Shown: piece after piece, positions 57,407-64,000 of the stretch
How positions within the stretch are numbered: position 1 is the stretch's first letter
Layout of the letters: each line of letters starts with the position of its first letter
From: Pseudonocardia sp. MH-G8
Lineage (GTDB): Bacteria > Actinomycetota > Actinomycetes > Mycobacteriales > Pseudonocardiaceae
DNA length: 64,000 bases
Direction of reading: 5' to 3'
Assembly: GCF_002262885.1 (NCBI RefSeq)
Contig: NZ_NKYF01000001.1
Location: 1,426,001 to 1,490,000 of the forward strand
Notes under the pieces: generated by a model
What the model was told of the DNA's origin: nothing
The model's database searches: none
What the model saw: only the letters and a program-made list of their open reading frames with translations
Made by a program: the position numbers and the translations under genes

Positions 57407-58597
57407 ATGGGTGCGGCGCTTCGGTATCGGTGGGTCGTGCTCGTCGTGGGCACCGCCGCACAGGCCTCCACCGCCTACTTCCTCGGCCTCGCTGCCGTCA
57501 CGCCCGCGCTGCGCGCGCACTTCGGGCTGGGTGTCAGCGGGGTCGGGGTGCTCATCGGACTCGCGTCCGCGGGGCTGATCCCGACGTTGATCCCCTGGGG
57601 CAGCGCAGCGGACCGGTTCGGGGAGCGCTGGGTGATGGCCATCGGGCTCGTGGGTGCGGCCGGGGCGCTCGGGGGCATCGCGCTCGCCGACGACGCGGTG
57701 TCCGCCGGCGTGCTGCTCGTCGTGGCCGGCGCCTGCGGGGCGAGCGTGAACGCGGCGAGCGGGCGGGCGGTGATGACCTGGTTCCCCGCCGCGGGCCGCG
57801 GCACCGCCATGGCCATCCGCCAGACCTCCGTGCCGGTCGGCGCGGCACTGGCCGCCGTCGCCCTGCCGCCGATCGCTGACGCCGGTGGCGTGCCGGCCGT
57901 GTTCGTCGCACTCGCCGTGACGTGCGCGGCCGCCGCGCTGGCCGTCGCCGTGTGGATCCGGGAGCCCCCCGGCAGCCGCGCCCGGTCCGCACGCCCCACC
58001 GCCGGCGCCCGCGCGGTGCTGGCCGATCCTCGCCTGCAGCGCCTGAGCCTCGCCGGCTTCCTGCTGGTGGTACCGCAGTTCCTCGGCTCCGTGTTCCTCG
58101 TCGAGGTACTGCACGAGGGCTCCGGTGTCTCCCTGGCGGTCGCCGGCGCGCTGCTCGCCGTCACCCAGGTGCTGGGAGCGCTCGGCAGGCTCGTCAACGG
58201 CGCCTGGTCCGACCGGGCGGGGAGCAGGCTCGGTCCGCTGCGGATCGTGGCCGCCATGGTGGCGGCGGGCTTCGCGCTGGCGGCGCTCCTGCGGCCCGCA
58301 CCCGCGCTGCTGCTCGCCGTCGTACTGGTTCCGGCCGCAGCGCTCGCGATCAGCTGGAACGGGCTCGTGTTCACCACGGCGGGCGAGCTGGCGCCCCCGG
58401 GACGCGCCGCCACGGCGATGGCCGTGTCCAACACCGCCAACTACGTCGCCGCCGCCGGCGCCCCCGCGCTCGGTGGTCTGGTGGCCGAGCTCGCGGGCTG
58501 GTCGGCGATGCTGGCGCTCGGCGCGCTCGCAGCCGCCGCCGCGCTGCTCGCGCTGCGCCACCTCGCCGAGCCGGTCGCCGCGCCACTGCCCGGGTGA
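57407..58597 (+). CDS. MFS transporter
   Basis: 396 residues, twelve membrane helices. A -10 TAGGGT (57395-57400) lies 6 nt before the ATG, a leaderless start. 'GLIPTLIPWGSAADRFGERWVMAIGL' is motif A, and 'NAASGRAVMTWFPAAGRGTAMAIRQTSVPVG' is typical of the oxalate/formate- or nitrate-like MFS branch. Substrate unknown. The C-terminal half contains a second DR loop (GRLVNGAWSDRAGSRLGPLR). Confidence 0.88.
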   Translation: MGAALRYRWVVLVVGTAAQASTAYFLGLAAVTPALRAHFGLGVSGVGVLIGLASAGLIPTLIPWGSAADRFGERWVMAIGLVGAAGALGGIALADDAVSAGVLLVVAGACGASVNAASGRAVMTWFPAAGRGTAMAIRQTSVPVGAALAAVALPPIADAGGVPAVFVALAVTCAAAALAVAVWIREPPGSRARSARPTAGARAVLADPRLQRLSLAGFLLVVPQFLGSVFLVEVLHEGSGVSLAVAGALLAVTQVLGALGRLVNGAWSDRAGSRLGPLRIVAAMVAAGFALAALLRPAPALLLAVVLVPAAALAISWNGLVFTTAGELAPPGRAATAMAVSNTANYVAAAGAPALGGLVAELAGWSAMLALGALAAAAALLALRHLAEPVAAPLPG

Positions 58598-58865
58598 GGG
58601 CGGCCACGACCGAGAGTGCCGGGACCGGCGCCGGCAACACCCGATCGGGTGCACGGACCTGCGGGTACCCGTCGAGCGGGCGCGGTACGAGGCCACCGCG
58701 GCACCAGCCCAGCGGGTGACCTCCACCGCGTGCGGCGTCACATTGCCGGTGCCACGTCGCACTCCCGGGCGTTCGCAAGGTACGGTGAACACCACGAGAT
58801 TGTTGAGATGAATGGGGCCGCCGAGACATCCGGCCGCCCCTTCCCTGTTGTAAGGGGGACCAGCC

Positions 58866-59084
58866 ATGGGGCGCGGACGAGCCAAGGCCAAGCAGACGAA
58901 GGTGGCTCGAGAGCTCAAGTACAGCTCCCCCACCATGGATCTCGACGCGTTGCAACGCGAGATCGGGAGCCACGAGATCGGGAGCACGGCGCCCGGCCAC
59001 GGTGGTGAGGTGGAGGACGACTACGCCGACCCCTACGCTCCCGACGGCGACGACGACGAGGTTCCGCAGCGCCGCTACCGCTGA
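58866..59084 (+). CDS. DUF3073 protein
   Basis: 72 residues; the ATG follows aaggggg. Starts MGRGRAKAKQTKVARELKYS, then has 'MDLDALQREIGS' and an acidic Tyr/Asp tail. This matches DUF3073, a small protein found throughout actinobacteria. The basic N-terminus and acidic tail suggest a nucleic-acid- or ribosome-associated role, but none is proven. The 268 bp upstream hold no gene; an imperfect GC hairpin lies near 58813-58839. Confidence 0.92.
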   Translation: MGRGRAKAKQTKVARELKYSSPTMDLDALQREIGSHEIGSTAPGHGGEVEDDYADPYAPDGDDDEVPQRRYR

Positions 59085-59132
59085 GCTGCGGGTCACCGCG
59101 GCTGCGTGGGGGTGCCGTGGGGCTGACCTCGT

Positions 59133-59873
59133 TCAGCTGGAGAGCGTGAGCGCGATGGAGTAACGGCTCGCGCGGTAGATGTGCGAGCCGTACTCCACGG
59201 CCCGGCCGCTCGCGTCCCACGCGGTGCGCGTCATCGTGAGCACGGCGGCGCCGCGCGCGTCTCCGAGCAGCCGGGCCTCCGCGGCCGTCGCGGCGCGGGC
59301 CCCCACCACCTGGTCGGCCATCCGAGGCACGTATCCGGCGGCTCGCAGCAGTTCGTAGAGGCCGCGCTCCTCCAGGTCGGACGCACGCAGGCGGAGCACG
59401 TCCACCGGCACGGCGTTGTGCATCAACGCCAGCGGTTCGCCGGCGGCGAACCGGAGCCTCTCCAGCCACGTCACCTCGGTGCCCGCCGGGACGCCGAGCG
59501 CCTCGGCGACGTGATCGGGAGCCGGACGGACCTCCACTGCCCTGATCCGGGTGGTCGGGCGCTGGCCGGACTTGGCGAGGTCGTCGTAGAGGCTCGACAG
59601 CTCCACTGGCCTGCGCACCTTGGGATGCACGATCTGGGTGCCGATCCCGCGCTTGCGCACGAGCACACCGCGCTCGACGAGGTGCTGGACCGCCCTGCGC
59701 ATCGTGGCCCGGGAGACTCCGAGCCGCTCCGCCAGCTCCACCTCGTTGTCCAACCGGCCCCCGACCGGCATCTCCCCGCTCTCGATGAGCTGTTCGAGCT
59801 TGCCCGCGGCCTGGAAGTAGAGCGGGACGGGGCTGCGGCGGTCCAGCGCCGCTCCCGGGGCCGGGGTGTCCAT
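59133..59873 (-). CDS. GntR-family (HutC subfamily) regulator of the inositol cluster
   Basis: 246 residues. The HTH is 'LYFQAAGKLEQLIESGEMPVGGRLDNEVELAERLGVSRATMRRAVQHLVERGVL'-type, split here as 'LPNEVELAERLGVSRATM'-like order with wing 'RKRGIGTQIV'. The UTRA sensor domain follows ('VTWLERLRFAAGEPLALMHNAV', 'DQVVGARAATAAEARLLG', 'TMTRTAWDASGRAVEYGSHI'). It is divergent from iolC with an operator between them, so it is probably the inositol-responsive repressor (iolR-like role). Confidence 0.9.
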   Translation of the reverse strand: MDTPAPGAALDRRSPVPLYFQAAGKLEQLIESGEMPVGGRLDNEVELAERLGVSRATMRRAVQHLVERGVLVRKRGIGTQIVHPKVRRPVELSSLYDDLAKSGQRPTTRIRAVEVRPAPDHVAEALGVPAGTEVTWLERLRFAAGEPLALMHNAVPVDVLRLRASDLEERGLYELLRAAGYVPRMADQVVGARAATAAEARLLGDARGAAVLTMTRTAWDASGRAVEYGSHIYRASRYSIALTLSS

Positions 59874-59903
59874 GCCTGCTCCCGTGCGCTCGACGTCAGC
59901 CAG

Positions 59904-59949
59904 TTTGTCCTGACAAAGTGTTGACAGGTGCGGCTGGCCAGAGTACACC
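59904..59949 (+). promoter_or_regulatory. Operator and promoter of the inositol operon
   Basis: tttgtc-ct-gacaaa (59904-59917) is a perfect dyad. A TTGACA -35 (59921-59926) and TACACC -10 (59944-59949) follow with a 17-bp spacer, giving a strong promoter for iolC. The dyad lies just upstream of the -35 and also near the start of the GntR gene, so it could control both directions. Confidence 0.65.
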
Positions 59950-59996
59950 TGGGCCACGCAGCCGGGGTGCGTCCGGCGCGGACCGGAGGGAACGCG

Positions 59997-60989
59997 ATGG
60001 GGCCGGGAGCCGGGCGCGAGCACGCCCTCGACGTACTCACGATGGGCCGCATCGGTGTGGACGTCTACCCGCTGCAGACCGGGGTGTCGCTGCGCGAGGT
60101 GCAGACGTTCGCCAAGTACCTCGGCGGCAGCGCCACGAACGTGGCCGTGGCCGCGGCCCGACACGGCCGGCGCAGCGCCGTGATCAGCCGGACCGGGCAG
60201 GACCCGTTCGGCGAGTTCATCCACGACGCCCTGCGCGGCTTCGGGGTGGACGACCGGTACGTCACGCCGGTGCCCCACCTGCCCACGCCGGTGACGTTCT
60301 GCGAGATCTTCCCGCCCGACGACTTCCCGCTGTACTTCTACCGCTTCCCCAAGGCGCCCGACCTCGAGATCCACGCCGACGAGCTGGACATGGACGCCGT
60401 GCGCGCAGCGGGCGTGTTCTGGGTGACCGGTACGGGCCTGTCACAGGAGCCGAGCAGGGACGCCACGCTGCGCGCACTGCAGGCCCGCGGGAAGCGCGGG
60501 ATCACCGTTCTGGACCTGGACTACCGGCCGATGTTCTGGGAGTCGCGCGAGGCCGCACGCGCCGCGATGCAGGAGGCCCTGCCGCACGTCACGGTGGCCG
60601 TCGGCAACCTCGACGAGTGCGAGACCGCGGTCGGCGTGCGTGAGCCGTACGTCGCAGCGGCGGCACTGCACGCAGCAGGCGTGCAGCTCGCGGTGGTGAA
60701 GCAGGGGCCGGCAGGCGTGCTCGCCTCCGAGCTGTCCGCGCACCCGGGCCCGTCGGCGCAGGTGGAGGTCCCGCCCGTGCCCGTCGAGGTCGTCAACGGG
60801 CTGGGCGCGGGCGACGCGTTCGGCGGCGCGCTGTGCCACACGCTGCTGTCCGGCTGGGATCTGGAACGGGCGATGCGGTTCTGCAACGCCGCCGGTGCGA
60901 TCGTGGCGGGCCGGCTGGCGTGCGCCGAGGCCATGCCCACCACCGACGAGGTCGATGCGGTGGTGCAGGAGGCCGTCGGTGCGAGCTGA
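59997..60989 (+). CDS. iolC: 5-dehydro-2-deoxygluconokinase IolC
   Basis: 330 residues; ATG follows ggaggg. A PfkB-family sugar kinase with 'VLTMGRIGVDVYPLQTGVSL', 'FAKYLGGSATNVAVAAARHG' (substrate loop), 'VTFCEIFPPDDFPLYFYR' typical of IolC, and the catalytic 'NGLGAGDAFGGALCHTLL' with the GAGD anion hole and base Asp. It phosphorylates 2-deoxy-5-keto-gluconate in myo-inositol catabolism. It is first in the operon and overlaps the aldolase gene by 11 bp. Confidence 0.94.
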   Translation: MGPGAGREHALDVLTMGRIGVDVYPLQTGVSLREVQTFAKYLGGSATNVAVAAARHGRRSAVISRTGQDPFGEFIHDALRGFGVDDRYVTPVPHLPTPVTFCEIFPPDDFPLYFYRFPKAPDLEIHADELDMDAVRAAGVFWVTGTGLSQEPSRDATLRALQARGKRGITVLDLDYRPMFWESREAARAAMQEALPHVTVAVGNLDECETAVGVREPYVAAAALHAAGVQLAVVKQGPAGVLASELSAHPGPSAQVEVPPVPVEVVNGLGAGDAFGGALCHTLLSGWDLERAMRFCNAAGAIVAGRLACAEAMPTTDEVDAVVQEAVGAS

Positions 60990-61854
60990 CCGGTTGCAGG
61001 AGCTCGTCGACGTGCGGGTGCGCCGCCCGGAGGCGGTGGCCGAGGCCGCGCAGCGCCGGCGCAGGCCCGGCTCGCTGCTGGCCGGGCACGGCCGGCTGAT
61101 GATGATCGCCGCCGACCATCCGGCGCGAGGAGCGTTGCGCGCCGGGGAGCGGCCCCTCGCGATGGCCGACCGCGCCGACCTGCTCGACCGGTTGTGCCTC
61201 GCCCTCTCGCGGCCCGGGGTCAACGGCGTGCTCGGCACCCCGGACGTCCTGGAGGACCTCCTGCTGCTCGGTGCCCTCGAGGACAAGGTCGTGGTGGGTT
61301 CGATGAACCGCGGCGGCCTCGCGGGCACGGCCTTCGAGATCGACGACCGGTTCACCGCCTACGACGCCTCGAGCCTCGCGGCCGCCGGCTTCGAGGGCGG
61401 GAAGATGCTGGTCCGCATCGACCCGGAGGACCCGGCCACCGCGGCCACGCTCGAGTCGTGCGGCCGGGCGGTGAGCGACCTCGCGGACCACCGGTTGATG
61501 GCGATGGTCGAGCCGTTCATCTCGCACCGCGTGGACGGCCGGGTGCGCAACGAGCTCTCGGCCGAGGCCATGGTCCGTGCCTCCACGGTGGCCGCAGGCC
61601 TCGGCACGACGTCCGCCCGCACCTGGCTCAAGGTCCCGATCGTCGACGAGATGGAGCGCGCCATGTCCGCGACCACCCTGCCCGCACTGATCCTCGGCGG
61701 GGAGGTGGCGCGGGACCAGGACGCGACGTTCGCGAGCTGGAGCAAGGCGCTGGCGCTGCCCACCGTCCAGGGCCTCGTGATCGGGAGGAGCCTCCTGTAC
61801 CCACCGGGCGACGACGTGGCGGCAGCGGTGGACGCGGCGGTGGGGCTGCTGTGA
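60979..61854 (+). CDS. Cgl0159-type (beta/alpha)8 aldolase of the inositol cluster
   Basis: 291 residues from GTG 60979. 'LMMIAADHPARGALRAGE', 'GVNGVLGTPDVLEDLLLLG', 'VGSMNRGGLAGTAFEIDDRFT' and 'RTWLKVPIVDEMERAM' match the Cgl0159-like deoxyribose-phosphate-aldolase-like family found in actinobacterial iol clusters. By position it should cleave the phosphorylated keto-deoxy-gluconate, the step done by IolJ elsewhere. The Lys in TWLKVP is the likely Schiff-base residue (inference). Confidence 0.9.
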   Translation: MRADRLQELVDVRVRRPEAVAEAAQRRRRPGSLLAGHGRLMMIAADHPARGALRAGERPLAMADRADLLDRLCLALSRPGVNGVLGTPDVLEDLLLLGALEDKVVVGSMNRGGLAGTAFEIDDRFTAYDASSLAAAGFEGGKMLVRIDPEDPATAATLESCGRAVSDLADHRLMAMVEPFISHRVDGRVRNELSAEAMVRASTVAAGLGTTSARTWLKVPIVDEMERAMSATTLPALILGGEVARDQDATFASWSKALALPTVQGLVIGRSLLYPPGDDVAAAVDAAVGLL

Positions 61855-62714
61855 CCGAACACGTGATCCGCAGCGGCGAGACCGCCGACGGTCCCTTCTC
61901 CCTCGTCGTCACCCCGGAGAGCGCCGGGTGGGGCTACAGCTCGCTGCGGGTGCTCGAGCTGGCTGCCGGGGGCAGCGCCTCGTTCGAGACCGGGCCGGAC
62001 GAGATGGTGGTGCTGCCGCTGTCCGGGGGCTGCCGCGTCGAGTGCGACGGGGAGGCGTTCGAGGTCACCGGCCGACGTAGCGTCTTCTCCCGCGTCACCG
62101 ACTTCGCCTACGTGCCCCGCGACGCCCAGGTCACCGTGTCGTCCGCGGGCGGCGGGCGGTTCGCGCTGCCGGCCGCCCGGGCCACGCGGCGCCTGCCCGC
62201 GCGCTACGGGCCGGCCGAGGGTGTGTCGGTGGAGCTGCGCGGCGCCGGGCAGGCCAGCCGGCAGGTCAACAACTTCTGCAACCCGCAGACGTTCGACGCC
62301 GACAAGCTCATCGCCGTCGAGGTACTCACCCCGGGCGCGAACTGGTCGTCCTACCCGCCGCACAAGCACGACGAGGAACGCGACGGCGAGGCGCGGCTGG
62401 AGGAGGTCTACTACTTCGAGGTGGACCGCGACGGCCCCGCCTACCAGCGCGTCTACACCTCCGGGCCGGGCCGGGAGATCGACGTCTGCGCCGAGGTGCG
62501 CAGCGGCGACACCGTGCTCATCCCCCACGGCTGGCACGGCCCCTCGATGGCCACCCCCGGCTACGACCTCTACTACCTCAACGTCATGGCCGGGCCGGGT
62601 CCCGACCGCGCCTGGCTGATCTGCGACGACCCGGCGCACGCCTGGGTGCGCGGCACCTGGGACGAGCAGGACGTCGACCCGCGGCTCCCGCTGACCACCA
62701 TGGAGGAGAAGTGA
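61851..62714 (+). CDS. iolB: 5-deoxy-glucuronate isomerase IolB
   Basis: 287 residues from GTG 61851, overlapping the previous stop. A bicupin: 'LSGGCRVECDGEAFEVTGR' in the first cupin, and the metal site 'YPPHKHDEERDGEARLEEVYYFEV' (His, His, Glu) and 'HGWHGPSMATPGYDLYYLNVM' in the second. It converts 5-deoxy-glucuronate to 2-deoxy-5-keto-gluconate, feeding IolC. Length is normal. Confidence 0.95.
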   Translation: MTEHVIRSGETADGPFSLVVTPESAGWGYSSLRVLELAAGGSASFETGPDEMVVLPLSGGCRVECDGEAFEVTGRRSVFSRVTDFAYVPRDAQVTVSSAGGGRFALPAARATRRLPARYGPAEGVSVELRGAGQASRQVNNFCNPQTFDADKLIAVEVLTPGANWSSYPPHKHDEERDGEARLEEVYYFEVDRDGPAYQRVYTSGPGREIDVCAEVRSGDTVLIPHGWHGPSMATPGYDLYYLNVMAGPGPDRAWLICDDPAHAWVRGTWDEQDVDPRLPLTTMEEK

Positions 62715-64000
62715 GGCTGACGGTCGCCCAGGCGCTCGTGCGGTTCCTCGCCAACCAGTACAGCGAGCGCGACGGCGTCACGCACCGGCTGATCCCCGGC
62801 TGCTTCGGGATCTTCGGGCACGGCAACGTGGCCGGCGTCGGGCAGGCGCTGCTGGAGGCCACGCAGACCGGCGTCGACCTGCCCTACCACCTGGCGCGCA
62901 ACGAGCAGGGCATGGTGCACAGCGCCGTCGGCTACGCGCGGATGCGCAACCGGCTGCAGCTCATGGCGTGCACGGCGTCGATCGGCCCGGGCTCGACGAA
63001 CATGGTCACCGGCGCCGCCCTGGCCACCACCAACCGCATCCCGGTGCTGCTGCTGCCCTCGGACGTGTTCGCCACCCGCGTGGCGAGCCCGGTGCTGCAG
63101 GAACTGGAGGACCCCCGCACCTACGACGTGTCGGTCAACGACGCCTTCCGGCCGGTCTCGCGCTTCTTCGACCGGGTCTGGCGGCCCGAGCAGCTGCCCT
63201 CGGCGCTGCTGGGCGCGATGCGCGTGCTCACCGACCCGGCCGAGACCGGCGCCGTGACGATCGCGCTGCCGCAGGACGTGCAGGCCGAGGCGTACGACTG
63301 GCCCGACGAGCTGTTCGCGCCCCGGGTCTGGCACATCCCGCGCGCGGTGCCCGAACCCGCCGCGCTGGCCCGGGCCGTGGAGCTGATCCGTTCCGCCGAG
63401 CGCCCGCTGGTCGTCGCCGGCGGCGGCGTGCACTACAGCGAGGCCACCGACGCGCTGCGCCGCTTCGCCGAGGCCACCGGCATCCCGGTCGGCGACACGC
63501 AGGCCGGCAAGGGCGCGCTGCTGTGGGACCACCCCCAGGCCGTGGGCGGGGTCGGATCGACCGGTTCCCCGGTCGCCAACGCGCTGGCCCGCGAGGCCGA
63601 CGTCGTGATCGGCGTCGGCACCCGCTACAGCGACTTCACGACCGCGTCGCGCACCGCGTTCCAGCACCCTGGCGTGCAGTTCGTGAACCTCAACGTGGCG
63701 GCGTTCGACGCGGCAAAGCATGCGGGCGAGGTGCTCGTGGCCGACGCCCGCGCGGGCCTGGAGGCCCTCACCGAGGCGCTCGACGGCTACCGCGCCCGCT
63801 CGACCTGGGACGTCACGGCCTGGAACGACACGGTCGACGCGTCCTTCCGGCTGGGGAACCAGCCGCTCCCGGCCCAGACCGAGGTGCTCGGGGCGCTCAA
63901 CGAGGAGATGGCCGCCACCGACGTCGTGGTGCAGGCGGCGGGGTCGATGCCCGGGCAGTTGCAGGCGCTGTGGCGTGCGCGGGACCCGAAGCAGTACCAC
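62711..64000 (+). CDS. iolD: 3D-(3,5/4)-trihydroxycyclohexane-1,2-dione hydrolase IolD, 5' part
   Basis: GTG 62711 overlaps the iolB stop (GTGA). The frame stays open to the window end, giving 430 residues of a protein of about 620. It is a thiamine-diphosphate enzyme: 'RLIPGCFGIFGHGNVAGVGQALLE', the cofactor-activating Glu in 'YHLARNEQGMVHSAVGYARM', and 'MACTASIGPGSTNMVTGAAL'. The domain order PYR then central domain is visible, and the start of the PP domain is reached ('VVVQAAGSMPGQLQALWRA'). It opens the inositol ring. Confidence 0.95.
   Translation, partial: MRLTVAQALVRFLANQYSERDGVTHRLIPGCFGIFGHGNVAGVGQALLEATQTGVDLPYHLARNEQGMVHSAVGYARMRNRLQLMACTASIGPGSTNMVTGAALATTNRIPVLLLPSDVFATRVASPVLQELEDPRTYDVSVNDAFRPVSRFFDRVWRPEQLPSALLGAMRVLTDPAETGAVTIALPQDVQAEAYDWPDELFAPRVWHIPRAVPEPAALARAVELIRSAERPLVVAGGGVHYSEATDALRRFAEATGIPVGDTQAGKGALLWDHPQAVGGVGSTGSPVANALAREADVVIGVGTRYSDFTTASRTAFQHPGVQFVNLNVAAFDAAKHAGEVLVADARAGLEALTEALDGYRARSTWDVTAWNDTVDASFRLGNQPLPAQTEVLGALNEEMAATDVVVQAAGSMPGQLQALWRARDPKQYH

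Overview
The window is very GC-rich, uses many GTG starts and G/C-ending codons, and carries actinobacterial marker genes: mycothiol synthase mshD, an orphan GlnR-type regulator, a CysA/SseA sulfurtransferase with a DUF1416 partner, DUF3073, a Wag31/DivIVA-like protein, LCP/LytR_C and Cgl0159-type proteins. Gene content and order suggest a Pseudonocardiaceae chromosome (Pseudonocardia or a close relative); the genus is an inference. Many genes have a TANNNT -10 box 6-7 nt before the start codon, which implies leaderless transcripts.

Layout. 1-5.7 kb: tail of a zinc dehydrogenase, an SDR oxidoreductase, a BAAT-type acyl hydrolase lipoprotein, an ArsR-SRPBCC pair and a DUF6194 protein. 5.73-15.44 kb: a 9.7-kb integrated element that splits a PLP aminotransferase gene into a C-terminal piece (4923-5736) and an N-terminal piece (15396-15800). 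It carries a tyrosine integrase, excisionase-like and XRE regulators, a DUF3631-type P-loop ATPase, and HK97-type capsid, portal and prohead-protease genes. I find no terminase, tail or lysis gene, so it looks like a capsid-encoding phage satellite of the phiRv1/phiRv2 or cf-PICI kind. Short direct repeats at both ends look like att core and integrase arm sites.

15.9-33.9 kb: an accessory-rich region with a small kinase, a nucleotidyltransferase, a DinB protein, a flippase, lipoproteins, several regulator-enzyme pairs (AraC, HxlR, TetR, MerR), a 160-bp repeat present twice, and an unusual serine hydrolase fused to a second domain. A tRNA-Lys(UUU) lies at 33975-34047. 34-45.3 kb: core functions: dus, a GGDEF protein, an LCP/LytR_C protein, two tandem phoU genes and the convergent pstSCAB operon. 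PHO-box-like repeats precede both phoU1 and pstS.

45.5-59.1 kb: mshD, glnR, a hydrolase, DUF2993, a cysteine-rich leader peptide ahead of the sulfurtransferase operon, a nitrobindin-like protein, two long low-complexity proteins (one DivIVA-like with a large Gly-rich pentapeptide repeat), Fur/Zur with YgfZ, an MFS transporter and DUF3073. 59.1-64 kb: the start of a myo-inositol catabolic cluster: a divergent GntR regulator, then iolC, a Cgl0159-type aldolase, iolB and iolD, which runs off the end. Phosphate (pst/phoU), nitrogen (glnR), thiol (mshD, sulfurtransferase) and inositol genes lie within 25 kb of each other.
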